DNA of 64,000 nucleotides from Euryodendron excelsum (GCA_033060915.1 CM065378.1:31322501-31386500); one strand, 5' to 3'. Counted from the first letter of the stretch, positions 35,294-49,620 are shown. Numbers and translations: made by a program. Notes: a model not told the origin generated them from the letters alone.

Positions 35294-38200
35294 CTTAGCC
35301 CCCACCGCCTTCAAAGATCCACCAATATTCACATGAACAACCCAAAAAAAAACCCCCAATTCTAGATCCAGAGCCTATGACGTTGCTTCCATTTCGATAT
35401 ATACATACGTATACATGTATAATGGAGTGGGTAATGGGTTTCAACGGGATCTGTTAAACGTTTTGAGGAGGAGAGAGAAAATGTGGATTTGGGTGTAGAG
35501 CGGACTTTTGTGTTTGAAAGAAGTATTGCTTTTTAGCAAAGAAATGATATGGGGGACTGTGATAGTGTGCAGTGTTTGAATAGGAAAGCGACAGCTTACA
35601 AGTTACAGGAACATGGCGTTTTCTCTGCCTAGATTTGGGGATTCAAATTGTGGCATTGGTCGGGACGGGAGGCCATTCGTTTTGGGGTCAGACTCGGACC
35701 TATTACCATGAATACGACGATTAAGACTGGACCGGGTTGGGCCACGCTTCAAAGTTCGAATTAAAGAGTCTGGACCAATGTAAGGAGATTAGGGACAAAC
35801 ATTCAAGAGGTAGATAACACTAATTACAAATTCAAGACTTATGGAGACAGAAAAAGATTAGTAGAGGTGTGTACAAGTTGGCCTATAATTGTTAAATAAA
35901 AAAAATTAAAAAATTCTAGATTTATAGGAGAGTAGTCATCTATACTATTAGGGTTAAATACACACAAATCCCGTAATCTATTATTAATTTTCAATTTATC
36001 CCATTTATCTTCAAAACATTACACGTAGACCTCTTTTTTTTATATTTTTTTTTTATTATGAATGGTCATATTACCCATCTGTTTGGCATCTATTAGGTCA
36101 AATTAATGGAATTAAGTCATATCTGCAACACATGATCAAAAGTCTCTATTTTCTCCTCAAAATGCCTTTCTTTTACAAAAATTCCATTTTGAAGACCAAA
36201 TTACCCATTTGTAACATATATACCCGTGTATATAGATGGTATTCATTATAGAGAGAAGGGTCCATCTCTTCATCTATTTATTCTCCTTCATCTACTTCTA
36301 TCCCCCTAAACCATCACCTCTTTCTCTCGCCTTTTTCAAGTAGATTGATCATTTCATATTCGTTGACTACACCCCCAATATATGCTTTTTTGTGTCTTAT
36401 ATTACAAGATTTTGTTCATTTTGTTAATAGCATTATTTCGAGCAAGATCTCCGATATATAAAGGAGTCTACATATAGTGTTCTGAAGATTAGAGGGTAAA
36501 GTAAAATTTTATGATAGAATAGGGGACTTAATGTAATTAACACAAATTATTATAAAACAAACACGGGAGAGTTTAGCATGTGAAGCCGTCTTGTCAGCTT
36601 CATATGCATAGTTAACTTAACTAATTATTAAAGTTTTTTAGTTACTAGGTATGAAGGGATGGTTATTAGGAGGAGGGGTTCGTGGAGTTAGTCGATGCAA
36701 GGGGCACACATGTGAACCTCCACTTTTAGTTCAATATATGGAGGGGTAAATTAATTGTTGGTCACGGCTTTTGGTCTCTTTTTGGGAGGTTAAGAGTTCA
36801 ACTCTTGCCAAGTGTAAAAATTTGCTTTAAAAGATTTATCTCTTGTGAATATCTTAATTCCTGCATGAATGACTTGCTTTTAACCTGATCAGAAAGATGA
36901 TTAGTTGAAGTGCATGTAAGTTGACCCAAACACCTTTAATTGCTGAACCTAATATATATATATATATATATGTAGCGTAAAAAATACGAATAGAGGGAGT
37001 ACCTTAAAAACATGAGTTTCACCTGCCTACTAAATTTTTTTTTTTTTCCAATGTCATGGTAATCTCAACTATAGTCACTCATATTTAAGTTTTACGGTGG
37101 AGGACCATCAAATATACAAAAGAAAAATAAAGATCCTTATCTAAAAATAAGGATGCTACCTATATGCTGTTTTTTTTTTTTTTTTTTTTTTTCCCCCTTC
37201 TTGAGGTTTGAGAGTGGACCTGAAAACTTAAAACTTTAACCATGGAACATAAATAAGAAAGACGACATTCAATCTTTTTTGAAATTCATATTTTAAATAT
37301 AACTAAATTAGTAACTAAAAACAAGGATCCTACCTCCATACTGATATATATATATATATACATATATATTTATTAAGAGATTTGGGGACTTGAAAACTTA
37401 AAACTTTACCCATGAAACACAAATAAAAAAAAATGACATTACATTAAAATATTTCTTGACAATTAATTTTTTAAAAAACTAACCAAATAAATTGCTAATT
37501 ATGTTTTCTATTTTCTATAACTTCAACAAGGGAAAATGGTTTTAAAAAACTCGTCCAGTGGCTCCAAACACAGATTAAAGTTTCTGTAAATTTAAAGCCT
37601 TCACCAGGTTAGCTTGTCATAACAAGCTAGCCACTAACAAACTAAGAACTAATAGGAATATCACTCCTCTTCCTAGGTGTCCAAGATGTCAAGCAGATGA
37701 TTAATAATGCCGATCATTAATCATCTGCAATGTAGATATGTTGATGAATTAAAGTAGATGAAAACATAGAAGCAAAGAAAGGAAAAAAACAAGTAGATGA
37801 AAACATATTCACAAAGGTTTATATTTACTGTCCTTAAGAATATAAACCGTCAAAGACTCAAAAGCACTCAACTGATTAGCGGAATTGCCGGCCTCATGTG
37901 TGTATCTACAAACAAATGTAATAAAAAAAACCCATCAAAATTTATAATCATTTAAATTCTAGGAAACTTCATTTTTACCATCTTAGATAATATTTAGTTT
38001 TCCAGAAACCTCAAATATACAACACTTCTTTATAAATATAATGATAGTTCTTAAAAAAAATACTATTTTGGCTAGTGTTCATTCTTTTCGCATTTTATTT
38101 TATTTTATGTTTATATATCAAATAAAAGACACTTTAATAATTCATTATTTAATTTTTATACTCAAGTATTTATGATTTCCTTCTGTCAGTTGCGATGTTT

Positions 38201-38459
38201 TTGTTTTACAAAATATTACATTATAGAAATAGTAAGAACCCATATTCAATTGAGTTTAATCATAACTCAAAATACATAAATCACCATATATTTTTGCTAT
38301 AACCACTTTTATAATTTAGTGTAAATTTTGAAGAAGGTAAAGGAATTGAATAAATATACTAACTACTTCTAATAAGTGGAATATAAAAATTTTGACATTA
38401 AAGTGATTTAATCATCTTTTAAGTTAGTACAATATCTCAGGTAAAGTAGGAAAAGTATT

Positions 38460-38840
38460 TCTATAGTGTCTTTTTTTTTTTGAAACTGGAAACAGGACAA
38501 AGAGGAATTAAAACACAAAATCTAGCTGAGCTAAATCAAAAAGCTTTCTAGGCATGACCATCAAGGGATGAACGATAGAACATGTCAAAGCTTGAGAAGC
38601 AACACAATGCGCGCACCCATTAGCTTGGCTTGGATACCAATTGAAGGACCAATTAGCTGCATAGGCCTACCTTTGATATCATCAATCATTGTCTTGATCT
38701 GCCAATAACCATCAAAATTAGAACCATCTAAGCATTGAATTAGTGAAGTAGAATTAGATTAAAAAATGGTTTCTATGAAGCTGACCTTTCAGCCAATACA
38801 CAGGCTTCCCTTACTACCAAGCTTCAAGCTGAGGTTGTTT
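38460..38840 (-). mobile_element. LINE RNase H-like 3'-end relic
   Basis: On the - strand, scattered frames give REACVLAERSASLETI, then DGSNFDGYWQIKTMIDDIK, then ANGCAHCVASQALTC. These follow the order of the RVT_3-type RNase H domain at the end of some plant LINEs. A T-run at 38,470-38,481 on the + strand would be its poly-A tail. Frameshifts and stops make it non-functional. Confidence 0.65.
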
Positions 38841-39114
38841 GGACTTCATCTTTTTATCTTTTAATTTACTAGAGTAGGCCGTTGAAAGTGGTGCAAAACT
38901 GATAAAGGGAGAGGAATCTTAAAACTATGGGGGCAAAACTGATAAAAGGGAGAGTAATCTCAAATTAAGGGGGCAAAATCGAATACATGTTAAATGAGAA
39001 GGGTAAAAGTGAAATTTTTTCTTATTTTCTGTATCCAAGTCAGTTTGCACGCACTTCAACTAATACCAGGGTCTGTGCAGTCTCCCGTTCTACATAAATA
39101 AACTAATTACTGGA

Positions 39115-39240
39115 CCAAAAGTCCTGAGAATGGCCCCTAAAGAGTTGTTAGCACATAAGAGGTTTGGAACTTGAAACCTTAGAGGTAGCAAACTCTAAGT
39201 CCCAAACCTTGATTACTAGGTCAACTCTTGGGGTTGTTTG
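39115..39240 (-). mobile_element. Possible tRNA-derived SINE fragment
   Basis: On the - strand a box A-like stretch (GACCTAGTAATCAAGG) is followed about 40 bp later by a box B-like GGTTTCAAGTTCC, in the spacing usual for plant Au-type SINEs. No tail or target duplication was confirmed. Confidence 0.35.
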
Positions 39241-42150
39241 TATCAAATTTAACTAAAGCTATACCCTAATACCATTATCCATGATTTACATAAAATTACA
39301 GGAGGGAGATATAGATGAGATGGACAATATTTGATCAACGTTAGATATCATATACATATTAAAATAAAAAATATATAATTCAATGGTCAATGTTTAAGAA
39401 ATACAAATTTATCAAGATACTATAAAACGATATAAGAATTAAAAAAAATTACGCCAATGGAAAGTTAACATTTCTCACCTATATATGTCGTGCAATAGCA
39501 AGGAAAGTGGGTCTGACATCCCTATAGTTGCGGCCCAGTTTATTTTCTGTCCCTTGGTTAAGATCAGTTGCATACATTTTATTCAAATTTAGAAGAATAT
39601 GTGAAAGATTGATTGTCAAGAAACAATGAATTCTTTAGTTGCCGGATCATTTTCTCTCCCTGCCTGGCCAAGATTGGGCTCATTGAGTTCTAAAAATATG
39701 GGAAAAAAAAAAAAATGCTAATAACAGCCGCAATTAATGGTCACTTACTGACTAATAGTCGCCACTTCAATCAAAATTTATCAACAACTAATGGCTAGCT
39801 GATTGTAAAACAGCTTAGAAAAGAGTAAGTACACTGTACACTCCGTGTTGTGGGGTAAAAAGTCACTGTCAGTTCACATTGAAATCCCAGCCAGGTGCCT
39901 ATATTTATGTAAAGGTGTATGAGTGGATTGTTTGTGGAGAGAGCGATGAAATTTTTGAATAACCAGGATTTACTTCTACTTGGAGGAGTATTTGATTATT
40001 ATAAATTAATTAATTTAATTAATTATTTAATTTATAAATATCATCAAGTTATTCACAATCGTATGTCATGCATAAATAAAAATAAATCAATTCACATAGG
40101 AGATAAGACATGATATTTTTAGTGTGACAACCTAAACTGAAAACCAATACGAGACTTGGTCTAGCAAGTAATCACTATCAAGAACTGAATATAAGAAAGT
40201 TGTCGCTCTTCGGTTTTTCGTACCATCGATATGATATGTGAAAAACACACAGTACTCTCTCATTAGAATTTATCCTCCTAGAAGGAAGAGTGCGACTAGG
40301 TTTGAATTAGAAATTGATTTGAATAAGAGTTTTTAAAACTCAGAGGTTGGTTACGTGTAAAGAAAATGCACTAGGCTATCACCCTATCCTGCCCTTGCAG
40401 TACCTACATATTTTTTCACCCTAGGTTCATTTATTTAGAATATTCGATAATTCAATGTCCTATTATATCTACTTCAAGAATTTTGGAAAGAAGTTCAAAC
40501 CAACACTTTAGAGATGATATGATGCATGATATGTAAGTGCATGAGAAGAATTTGAATTTGAAAGAGGTTTTTAAAAAGGGAATTGAAATTTTAAAAAAGG
40601 TTGTGACCGCACCCATGAAGGTTGCTTACGTATTCCTTTGTTAGGAATCAGGTCAGTCGTAATTCGAACTTAGGGTCCAATTGAAAATAGACATTTTAAG
40701 TCTTGTTTGATTTGAAATGACACTTTGAGGCATTTAGAAAGTTTGATTTGAAAAGACACTTTGGGGCCTTTAGAAAGTTTGATTTGAACTTTGATTGGAA
40801 GATTTGAAATTGAACTTTGGTTTGCAATTGATTTTGATTTGAAATTGAACTTTGTAGTTGACCTTGCAATAAAACTTGAATTTGGAATTGAACTTTGCAA
40901 TATAACTTGGACTTGTTTTGGAAAATTAATTTAATTGAATTTTGAAATCATCTTGACTTGAATTGGGGTTTGAAAACTATCTTGCTTTAGAAAAGAGTTA
41001 AAGTTTTCTAACTTATTTTAAGGTTAGGGTTGAACTAGGACTTAGGCATCCTAGTATCTATGTAACCTAGGGTTTAAATATGTTATTGAAATAGAAAGAT
41101 TTGATTTTAAAAAGTTGGATTTTAGGAAAGTTTTGAATTAGAAAAGTTCTAGTTTAGAAAAATTTTCATTTTATAAAATATTTGATTTAGGAAAGGTTTG
41201 AATTTAGAATTTTGAAAAGTCGGGATTTGAAACGATTTAAATTAAAAAACATTGAATTTAGAAATTTGAGTTTAAAAAGATTTGACCTAGGTTTGAGGCA
41301 ACTAGGGATTTAAGAAATCCTAGGACCTAGGGTTTATACAATACATTTTGAATTAGAAAGATTAGATTTCAATTGAAAAAGAAAAGTTTCGTTTTTGGAA
41401 AGTTTTGAAAAATGAAAGTTTTGAAATTAGGACATATTGAAATTAGAAAAGACTTGATTTGACTTGAAATTGGAAAACTTTAATTTTGAAAATCTATCAT
41501 TTTATGTGACTTTGAAATTAGGATATCTATGATTTAAAGTTGAACTTGAATTTGGAAATATAGGATTTCATGTAGAAAATAGTTTTGAAAATCTACGATG
41601 AAAAGAGTTTTTTAGAAAGTGAATATAAGAAAACTATCTTAAAAAGATTTGAATATAGACTTTTGCAAGTCTCTTGAATATCTTATTTCCTTAAAACGAT
41701 TCTAATCATGAAAATGCTATAATCATTTTAGGGTTGTGATTTTAAAAATAACTAGGGTTTGAAACCCTAATATGGACTTTGATAGTGTCGCGCCCCAGTT
41801 TTTGGGGTCCAAGGTCCTTTCGACTCAAAGATTCTAAAACACGGAACTCTGTCATTAGACCTTATCCTCCTAGAAGGACAAATGCAACTAGGTTTGAAAA
41901 TTGGTTTGACTAAGGGCTTTTTAGAAAAATAAGAGTCGCCACCTAACTTGATTAAATGTGAGTTAGGTGTAAGTACCTCATTTTTGACCGCTCGGCAGTC
42001 TACACTCTGTCCAGACTTGTGTTCAAGTCATTATGGGCATATTCCACTCAAAACCAACTTTCTAAGTCAAAATCCCATCTGTCCATTGTTTCGCGGGCCC
42101 ACCAGGCCCAAATAGAGGCAAAATGACCAAAATGCCCTTAGGGGCATTGT

Positions 42151-42410
42151 CCTTTCTAATTCCAACCCCTCTCTCGAGACAGTTGATTCCTCGAGACGGT
42201 TCTAAATCAGGCACGTCTTTCCGAAAACGATAAGACCTCTTTCTAATTCCAATCCCTCTCTCGAGACAGTTTATTCCTTGAGACGGTTCCAAATCAGGCA
42301 CGTCTTTCCGAAGATGATAAGACCCCTTTTCAATTCCAATCCCTCTCTCGAGATAGTTTATTCCTCTAGACGGTCTGACACGATTTTTGAAGAAAATTTC
42401 TTCGAAACGG
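42151..42410. repeat. About 87-bp tandem repeat inside inner LTR
   Basis: Three units start near 42,151, 42,239 and 42,325. They share CCTCTCTCGAGA, CGAGACGGTT or similar, and CAGGCACGTCTTTCCGAA (the last unit is incomplete). Tandem arrays within the LTR may account for part of the length differences among copies. Confidence 0.75.
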
Positions 42411-42598
42411 TAAGTCCCTTTAAACTTGTCGACAGAGACGAGACCCCAAGTCCCCTAGATGGTAGAACGGTCCACCTTTGGAGCCTGCTAGCCCGCCAAT
42501 GCAGAAATGTCTGTTTAGGCACGCCTTTCGAGAAAGTTGACTTCTTAGGCGCTAAGTCCCTTTAGTAGCTTCCTGAGATCATGCAGTCTTGGAAATGA

Positions 42599-42707
42599 TC
42601 GCGAACCGTCAGAGTAGCAGAAATACTTGCAAACATCGCAACCGTTAGAGTAGTGAAAATACTCGCAAACATCGCAACCGTTAGAGTATTGGAAATACTC
42701 GCAAACA
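42599..42707. repeat. 36-37-bp tandem repeat inside inner LTR
   Basis: Three adjacent units built on CGCAACCGTTAGAGTA and AATACTCGCAAACA with small differences. Confidence 0.85.
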
Positions 42708-43610
42708 AGTCGATATAAAGAATTGCCAACAAACCCCTGTGTCACGACGACCGCCGTCAGAGTGGCGGAAACACTCAAAACCCAGGTCAACATCAGTGCT
42801 TGCTAGCCTACTTCGGTAAAAAATGACCAAACTGCCCCTTGGGCCTTTTCTGAGACTTTCCGGTCAATATGACCATTTTGCCCCTAGGCATCTGAACGCC
42901 CCGGGAACCACACCAGCTCTGGGTATCAAACCGGTAATCTCCTAAGATTGCTTCTTATAGTATTCTCGACCTTCCTCTACCTTCCCGGATCATTCCGAGT
43001 CAATTCCGGCAAACCCGGTACAAAATGACTGTTTTGCCCCTGGTGGGCTGGTCTCCTTTTCCAACAACACAGGCTCTGGGTATCAAACCGGTAACCTCCT
43101 GAGAATGCTTTTTATAGTACTCTCAATCTTTCTTTATCTTTCCGGATCATTCCGAGTCAGTTCCGGCAAACTCGGTGCGAAATGACCGTTTTGCCCCTGG
43201 TGGGTCGGTCACCTTTTCCGACCACACCGGCTCTGGGTATCAAACCGGAAACCTTTGGGAACATTCTGAATAATGTTTCCAAATCTTAAGTCTTCTTCTG
43301 GGACAGTCCAAGTCCGTCCCGACAGCTTCCCGATCCAATTGACTGTTTTGCCCCTAAAGGTCTGGTCAACCCTTCCGACACATCCTATCCTCATTTTTTT
43401 AAGTCAAATACCTGTGAGACACTCTTTTAAGTGTTCCTGCTCTTTTCTGGCCTTCCAGGTCATTCCCGGTCTTCCAAACTCCTTCCCGGACTTTCTGGAG
43501 TCACTCTTAATAAAGCCAAGCTAAAAATTGCATGGTAGTCACCAATACAAGCGCCCAAATCTAGTCAAAGATACGTTGCTTGCCAACCTTAAATATTTCC
43601 TAAATGGCTG

Positions 43611-43692
43611 GCGCCACTCCTAGTGGCGCTAGTCTAAAGTTTGGCCTTGCGCCATTGCAACAGGCGCCAGTGCATTCCTTTCTTTATAAATA
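43611..43692 (+). promoter_or_regulatory. Inner LTR promoter: palindrome plus TATA box
   Basis: A perfect 8-bp inverted repeat GCGCCACT/AGTGGCGC (43,611-43,618 and 43,622-43,629) lies about 55 bp upstream of TATAAATA (43,685-43,692). Transcription would start about 25-35 bp further down. Corresponding positions in the other two LTR copies also hold palindromes, but with different sequences. Confidence 0.55.
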
Positions 43693-46600
43693 CAGAGCCT
43701 CTTCCAGCGTGAAAGGGATCCGTAAACTCAGTCTAAAAATCATATATTTTGATATACATAGTTCGAACACTCCCTAAACCCTAGCTTCCTTAGGTTTTCC
43801 AAACCCTAGCCACCATACACTAAATCCTAGCCTTCTATACACTCATACACACCCCCATACATTTATACACTAGCCTCCAACCTTCCTTTGAAGACTTGAA
43901 GAGCTGCAATCTGAAGTTTGAAGATTGAAGACAACTCTTGAGGATTGAAGACGAAGATTAAGACGAAGATCGAAGACAAGCAAGGCGCGCAAAATAAACA
44001 AGACACAAGGTAGGCTTTCGTTTTACGTTTTTATACTTCCCCCTTTCTCTTCTCTCTCCTAACCCACTTGGGTTTTGTCTATTTTAATCCCCCATCTCTT
44101 TCCCCCACTATCTTTGTATGCTTGAAACAAGGGGACTCCCGGTCCATGTGTAGGATTAGATTATTGGAGGGTCACCGTGTCGGGGGCTTTCCTTTAGGCT
44201 AACTAGAGTCTACGTGGGTTCGGCCCCCTTGATTATGTGGTGAGGCCTTAACTTTGTATGTTCACGACCCCAAAATTGCATTGTGCATATCATGATCTTG
44301 CATCTTCCAAAAATCGTTTTCAAACTCGTTTTCAAAACTTGCATTCAACTTGTTTTCAAAATTGTATCAAAATCTCTTTTTCAAAACTTGTTTTCAAAAT
44401 CACAATCTTAGGGTGATTCTAGCCTTTCTATGGCTAGGATTGCTTTAGGAAAGTGTTACATTTAAAGTGACTTTCATGGTTCATATTTTCAAATCTTGTT
44501 GTTTTCAAAACCACTTTCTTAAAGTGGTTCTAAACTTTTTATGGTTAGAATCGCTTTAGGAAAGTGAGATGTTTTTATCCTTTCTAAAAAGCTCTCTTTT
44601 CAAAAAAATCTCTTCCTAAAAATCTTTTCTCCAACATGCTTTCCAAAAGCTCTTTTTTCCAAAATTGTTTTCTAAAAACTCTCTCCAAAAATCCTTTTCC
44701 AAAACGCTCTCTTCAAAGTCCACTTTCCAAAAGCATTCCCTAGGTTTCCTTTCTAAAAACACTCCCTAGAAAAAAAACCTTTTCTAAAAACTCTCTCCAA
44801 CAATCTCCTTCCAAAAGTCTTTCTAAAAAAAACTCTCTTTCGAAAATCTTCCCTCTAGAAACTCCTCTTTAGAATTCCCTTCTAAAAATCTTCGTTTCCA
44901 AAAAGAAACTTTCCAAAAACTCATTTTCTTTAAAATCTCTTTCCAAAAACTCCTCTCTAGGAATCCCTTCTAAAAATCTTCGTTTCCAAAAACGCACTTT
45001 CCAAAAATCCTTTTTCTTGGTGCCCAAGTCAAGCCCTAGAACCCACCATTAGGAAACCTTAATTTTCTTTCTAAAAACATGGTTTTCAAACTTGCCTTAA
45101 AACTTAGGTTTCCAACACCTCTTGTTTTCTACATCAAAACTATACATGTTTCCAAAATCTATTTTCTACGTCAAAACTATAGCCTTCCCAAATCTAGGGT
45201 TTCTAAAACTTCCCCTTTCCAAATCCTTATCAAATCGAATATTCCCTTTAGGAAACCAAATCCAATCTTCCCTTTAGAAAACTCGATCATATCCTCCGTT
45301 TTTGAAAATAAAATCAAACCTTTTCTAAATTTTAAAACTCAAAATCTAAATCTTTCCTAATTCTCCTGTCTCCTAATTTCCTACCTTCATAAACCATAAG
45401 TTTCCTAAAACTTTCTAATCTTTCCTTAAACATTAAGCTTCCACATCTTTCCTAATTCAACTCTTTCCTAACTCTACCCTATTTTCAAATCTTAACTTTT
45501 CAAACCTAAGTTTTTAAATCTTTCTCAAACTCAAACCTTTCTTAATCTCAAGATTTTCTAAAACTCTAAAACTTTCTAAATCTTAAACTTTCCAAATTTC
45601 AAATCTTTTCAAATTCAAAACTTTCCAAATTCAAAACTTTCTTAAGTTAAATCTTTTTAAACTTCGAATCTTTCCAAAATTCTAAACTTTCCTAAACTTT
45701 AAATCTTTCCAAATCTAAAACTTTCTAAACTCAAAATTTTCTTATTTTCAAAACCTTTCCTCTTTCAAAACCTTTCTTAAAATGAAACTTTCCTAATTCA
45801 AAACTTTCCTAAGTTGAAACTTTCCTAATTTCGAAACTTTCCTAATTTGAAAACTTTCCTAAATCGGAACTTTCCTAATTCGAATCCTTTCTAAATCTAG
45901 TCTTTCTTAATCTTTCCAAGTTCAACTTTTGAGTCAAATCTTTTCTAAATCTCAAGTCTTTCTTAAGTCTAGGTTTCCTAAAACCAAGTTTTCCAAAGTC
46001 AAGTCTTTCAAAATCAAATCTTCCAATCAAAGTTCAATCTCTCAATTTTCCAATCCAATTTCCAATTCAATCTCTTTCTTCCAACCAACTCTTCTATTTT
46101 CAATCGGACTCTTGTCCGAACTACGACTGACCTAATTCCTCCAAAAGGATACGTAGGCAACCCTCATGGATACGGTCTCCACATTTTTCAAATCTCAAAT
46201 TCTACAACATTTTTCAAGTTTCTATTTTTACAACTTCTTTCCAATCTCCAAATTCTACAATTTTCTTCAAGTTTTCAATTCCATGATCTATTTCTATTTT
46301 CAATCTTCAATTTCAATTTTCAAAATCTTTTTTTCCAAATTCAAACTTCTATCTCTTTCTTTTAAATTAAATCAAATCAAATTCTTCTTTTCAAATCTCT
46401 TTCCAAATCTATCTCTAAATCAACTCTCCTCTATTGCACTTGCATATCATGCATCATGTTAGATTCTTTTTAAACATCTCTTTTAAAGTGGATAGGATTG
46501 AACAATAGTTAGTTAAAGACTCTCATAGGTGAATCTAGGGTAAATAGACATGTAAGTACCGAAAGGGCGGGGTAGGGTGATGGCTTAGTGCGTATTCCCT

Positions 46601-49600
46601 ACACGTAACCAACCTCCGAACCTAGAATCACTGTTTTCATAGACCAAAGGAGTTATTTTTCAAAAAAGGCTAAATGTTTTCCAAAGGTTGCCAAACAACC
46701 TATTTTTCTTAAAAACTCTCTCTTGGGGAGATATTTTCAAAATCGTTTTCCAAAAATCCTAAGTGTAGTCTTCGAATTATGCTTAGTGTTTAGGTGACCT
46801 AACTCACCTTAATCAAGTTAGGTGGCGACTCCAAATCTTTTCCTAAAAGCCCTTTATTCAAAATCAATTTTCAATTCAAACCTAGTCGCACTCATTCTTC
46901 TAAGAGGGTGAGTTCTAACGAGAGAGTACAGTGTTTTTCTCACTTGTGTGTGTATTCCTCGAGTGCGAAAAATCTGGGCACGACATTAGGGCACCTAAAA
47001 CTAAGTGTTAATCCGAAGATTAAATTTAAGATTTTTTGGAAAAGGTTTTGAAAACTCCCTCAAGAGAGGATTTTTAAGGAAATAGGTTGTTTGGCAACCT
47101 TTGGAAAGATTTAAGCCCTTTTGGAAAATAACTCCATTTTGGTCATTTGAAAATAGAAATCTATGGTTTGGGGGTTGGTTACGTGTAGGGAAGATATCCT
47201 AAGATCATCACCCTACCTCGCCCTTTCAGTACCTACATGTCTAATCACCCTTTGTTCACTCACTAGAATAACCGGTTACCATTGTCCACTTAATATCCAC
47301 TTTAGAATTTTGAAAATGGGGTTTAGTTATCACTTTTCGGATGGATGATGCATGATGCAAGTTTTTGGAAGAAGTTCGAAAATAATAAGGGTTTTGAAAG
47401 AGTTTGGAATAGGAACTTTGAATTGATTAGAATTTTTGAAAAAGGGATTGGAGTTGGAACAAAAGTTATGACCGCACCGTTTTAGGTTGCTTACGTATCT
47501 CATTTAGCGAGAATCAGGTCATTCGTAGTTTGGGTAAGAGCCCGATGAAAAATAGACGCATTAGGGCCTTTGGAAGGTTTGAAAACACTTTGGAGTCTTT
47601 GAAAAAGTTTAAGACACTTTGTGGTCTTTGGAAGTTGGAGACTCTTTGCGGTCTTGGAGGTTGAAGACTCTTTGTGGTCTTGGAGGTTGAAGACTCTTTG
47701 TGGTCTTGGAAGTTGAAGATTCTTTATGGTCTTGGAAGTTTTGACTTGAAATTGGATGGTAGAGTGTTTTGAAAATGTTTTTGGATCAACTTTAAGGGAG
47801 TTTTAGAAAAATGCTTTGGCATGACTCAACAGAACTTGAAAATGTTTTTGAAGTCTTGTTTTAAAAACCTTGGAGGCATGGCTTTAGAATGTTTTGATGA
47901 ATTAATTTTTGAAAGTGGTTTTTGGAAATGGCTAAGGGTTTGGAATCCTAATATGGATAACCTTAGAGATTGATCTTGATTTATCACTTGTCCTTGGAAT
48001 CCCTAACCATGAGGGGGCTAGGGACACCTTAGGTTTGTGACCTTTAGAAAATATTTTTGGAAATGTCTTGAAGATGGAGTGTAAGAACATTAGGAGAGTT
48101 TATGGAGTTAGTTTTTTGAAATCAAGAGAGTAGGAAGTTTTGGAAAAAATGGGTTATGAGAATGGTTTAAAATTGAGTGATTATTTAGAAAAGGGTTCAA
48201 GGGTTGGAACCTTAAAGTGTACTGACCTAGGTTGGGTTAGCCTAGGGTTAGGGGTGACCTAAGGTTAACAAACTTGGGTTAGGTCAACCTAGGGTTAAGA
48301 TGACCTAGGGTTGGTCAACTAAGGTCAAGTTAACCTAGGGTTGGTCAACTAGGGTCGAGTTAACCTAGGGTTAGATTGGAGAATGGTTTTAAAAGTTGTT
48401 TTGATGCATTCTTGGAAAGAGTTTTGAAAACAAAATATGATATGCAATAGACTTTGGTTGGCAATCTTTTTGAAGATCATTTTCATGAAAATTTTGACTC
48501 TAGCCAAGAGTATGATTTATATGGTTGGTGATTGGAGATCATTCCAAGAAAGGTTTTCTCATGGCCATTATAACCTTTATCTTGACAAGAGTGGGGGTTT
48601 CAAAAATCAACATAATGATGACAATTTTTGGAAAATCATTTTTGATGCAAAGATGGAGAGAATGCATTTTTGGAAATCATCTTTTGAGAAGGATTTTGAA
48701 AACCACTTTTCAAGGGAATCATTCTATCAAGAGAGGGTTCATATGGCCAAACAAAAGGGAGACCACTCAAGAGAGGGTTCCATGGGGCCATTCCAACCAC
48801 TATACTTAAAAGAATGGAAATTTTGAAAATTAGAGAATTAGAAAGCAACCATTATGCAAATTAAAATGCAATGATGCCAAAATGAGAGTTAGGGGGTTGG
48901 CAGAGGCTCTTCTAAGGCATAATTCTAAAATCCCATCCTAAATTTCAAGGGGCCAACTCTTGGAACAATTTTTGAAAGAAATGTAAAACTTGGAAATGAC
49001 ATAAAATTAAGAGCAATGTAAGCATTGTGGAATATGACAATAACCATAAAATGAAGCCAAGCATGCAAGACATGATCAAAGTAGTAATATGCAAGGTGTC
49101 ATGATTTACATATAAGGCTTTTAGGCTAAACTATATAAACAAGAGGCTCTTAGGCCATACCATCTTAAAGTAGGCTAGTGAGAGGTCCCCTTACATGATG
49201 GCTCTCACTTGCTTTCCTTTAGGCATAATCTAAGAGCTCTCTTGGCTCAAGCATGCAAAAATGGGGGGTTGTAGATTGGGGTTAAAATAGAGAATAGTCT
49301 AAGTAGGCTAGGAGGGAGAAAAGAAGAGTGGGGGAAGACACAAATATAAAAGGGATACCACCTTTTGCCTTCAACACACTTGTAGTCTTCAATGGATGTC
49401 TTACTTGGAGCTTGAATGACTTCAAGAAAGCTTGAGGGGCTGGAATGGAGTGTGTAAGTGTATATGAGGCTTTGTAGGTGAAGTGTATAGGCTTGAGGGA
49501 GGTAGAATCTAGCCTAAGTATTGGAGAGGGAGAATATATATGGAGATTCGAGGTTTTAAAGTGATTTCAGCAGGGCTTCGCATCAATTTCGGACCTGGAA

Positions 49601-49620
49601 TATGCAAAAGAGGAGGCCTC

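Larger units (their letters stand above)
35294..40200. other. Promoter of RING gene and long AT-rich intergenic region
   Basis: The first few hundred bases should be the RING gene promoter and leader. The rest is AT-rich, with T-tracts (about 37,170-37,192), TA arrays (about 36,953-36,970 and 37,344-37,360), a LINE relic at 38,460-38,840 and a possible SINE at 39,115-39,240. No intact gene was seen. Confidence 0.5.
41963..46990 (+). mobile_element. Inner giant solo LTR, intact, TSD TTAGG
   Basis: A 5,018-bp LTR, 41,968-46,985, starts TGTAAGTACCTCATTTTTG and ends GGGCACGACA. It is flanked by TTAGG at 41,963-41,967 and 46,986-46,990. It lies in the + orientation inside the middle LTR, about 180 bp from that LTR's 3' end. 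Joining the flanks restores the family sequence read in the same copy at about 46,780-46,830 (in reverse). It has a TATAAATA box at 43,685-43,692 and a CT-rich, CTTTCCAAAA-type 3' half (44,300-46,450). It is the youngest of the three. No internal genes are present. Confidence 0.88.

Noticed and set aside
47600..47740. Short regularly spaced repeats that might suggest an array
   Set aside because: Units are contiguous, about 27 bp, without unique spacers, inside an LTR in a plant genome. This is an ordinary tandem repeat, not a CRISPR array.
48437..48826. Open frame of 129 codons in the middle LTR
   Set aside because: It lies inside an LTR, has no recognisable domain, and its composition (FWK, HFS repeats) reflects the local repeat sequence.
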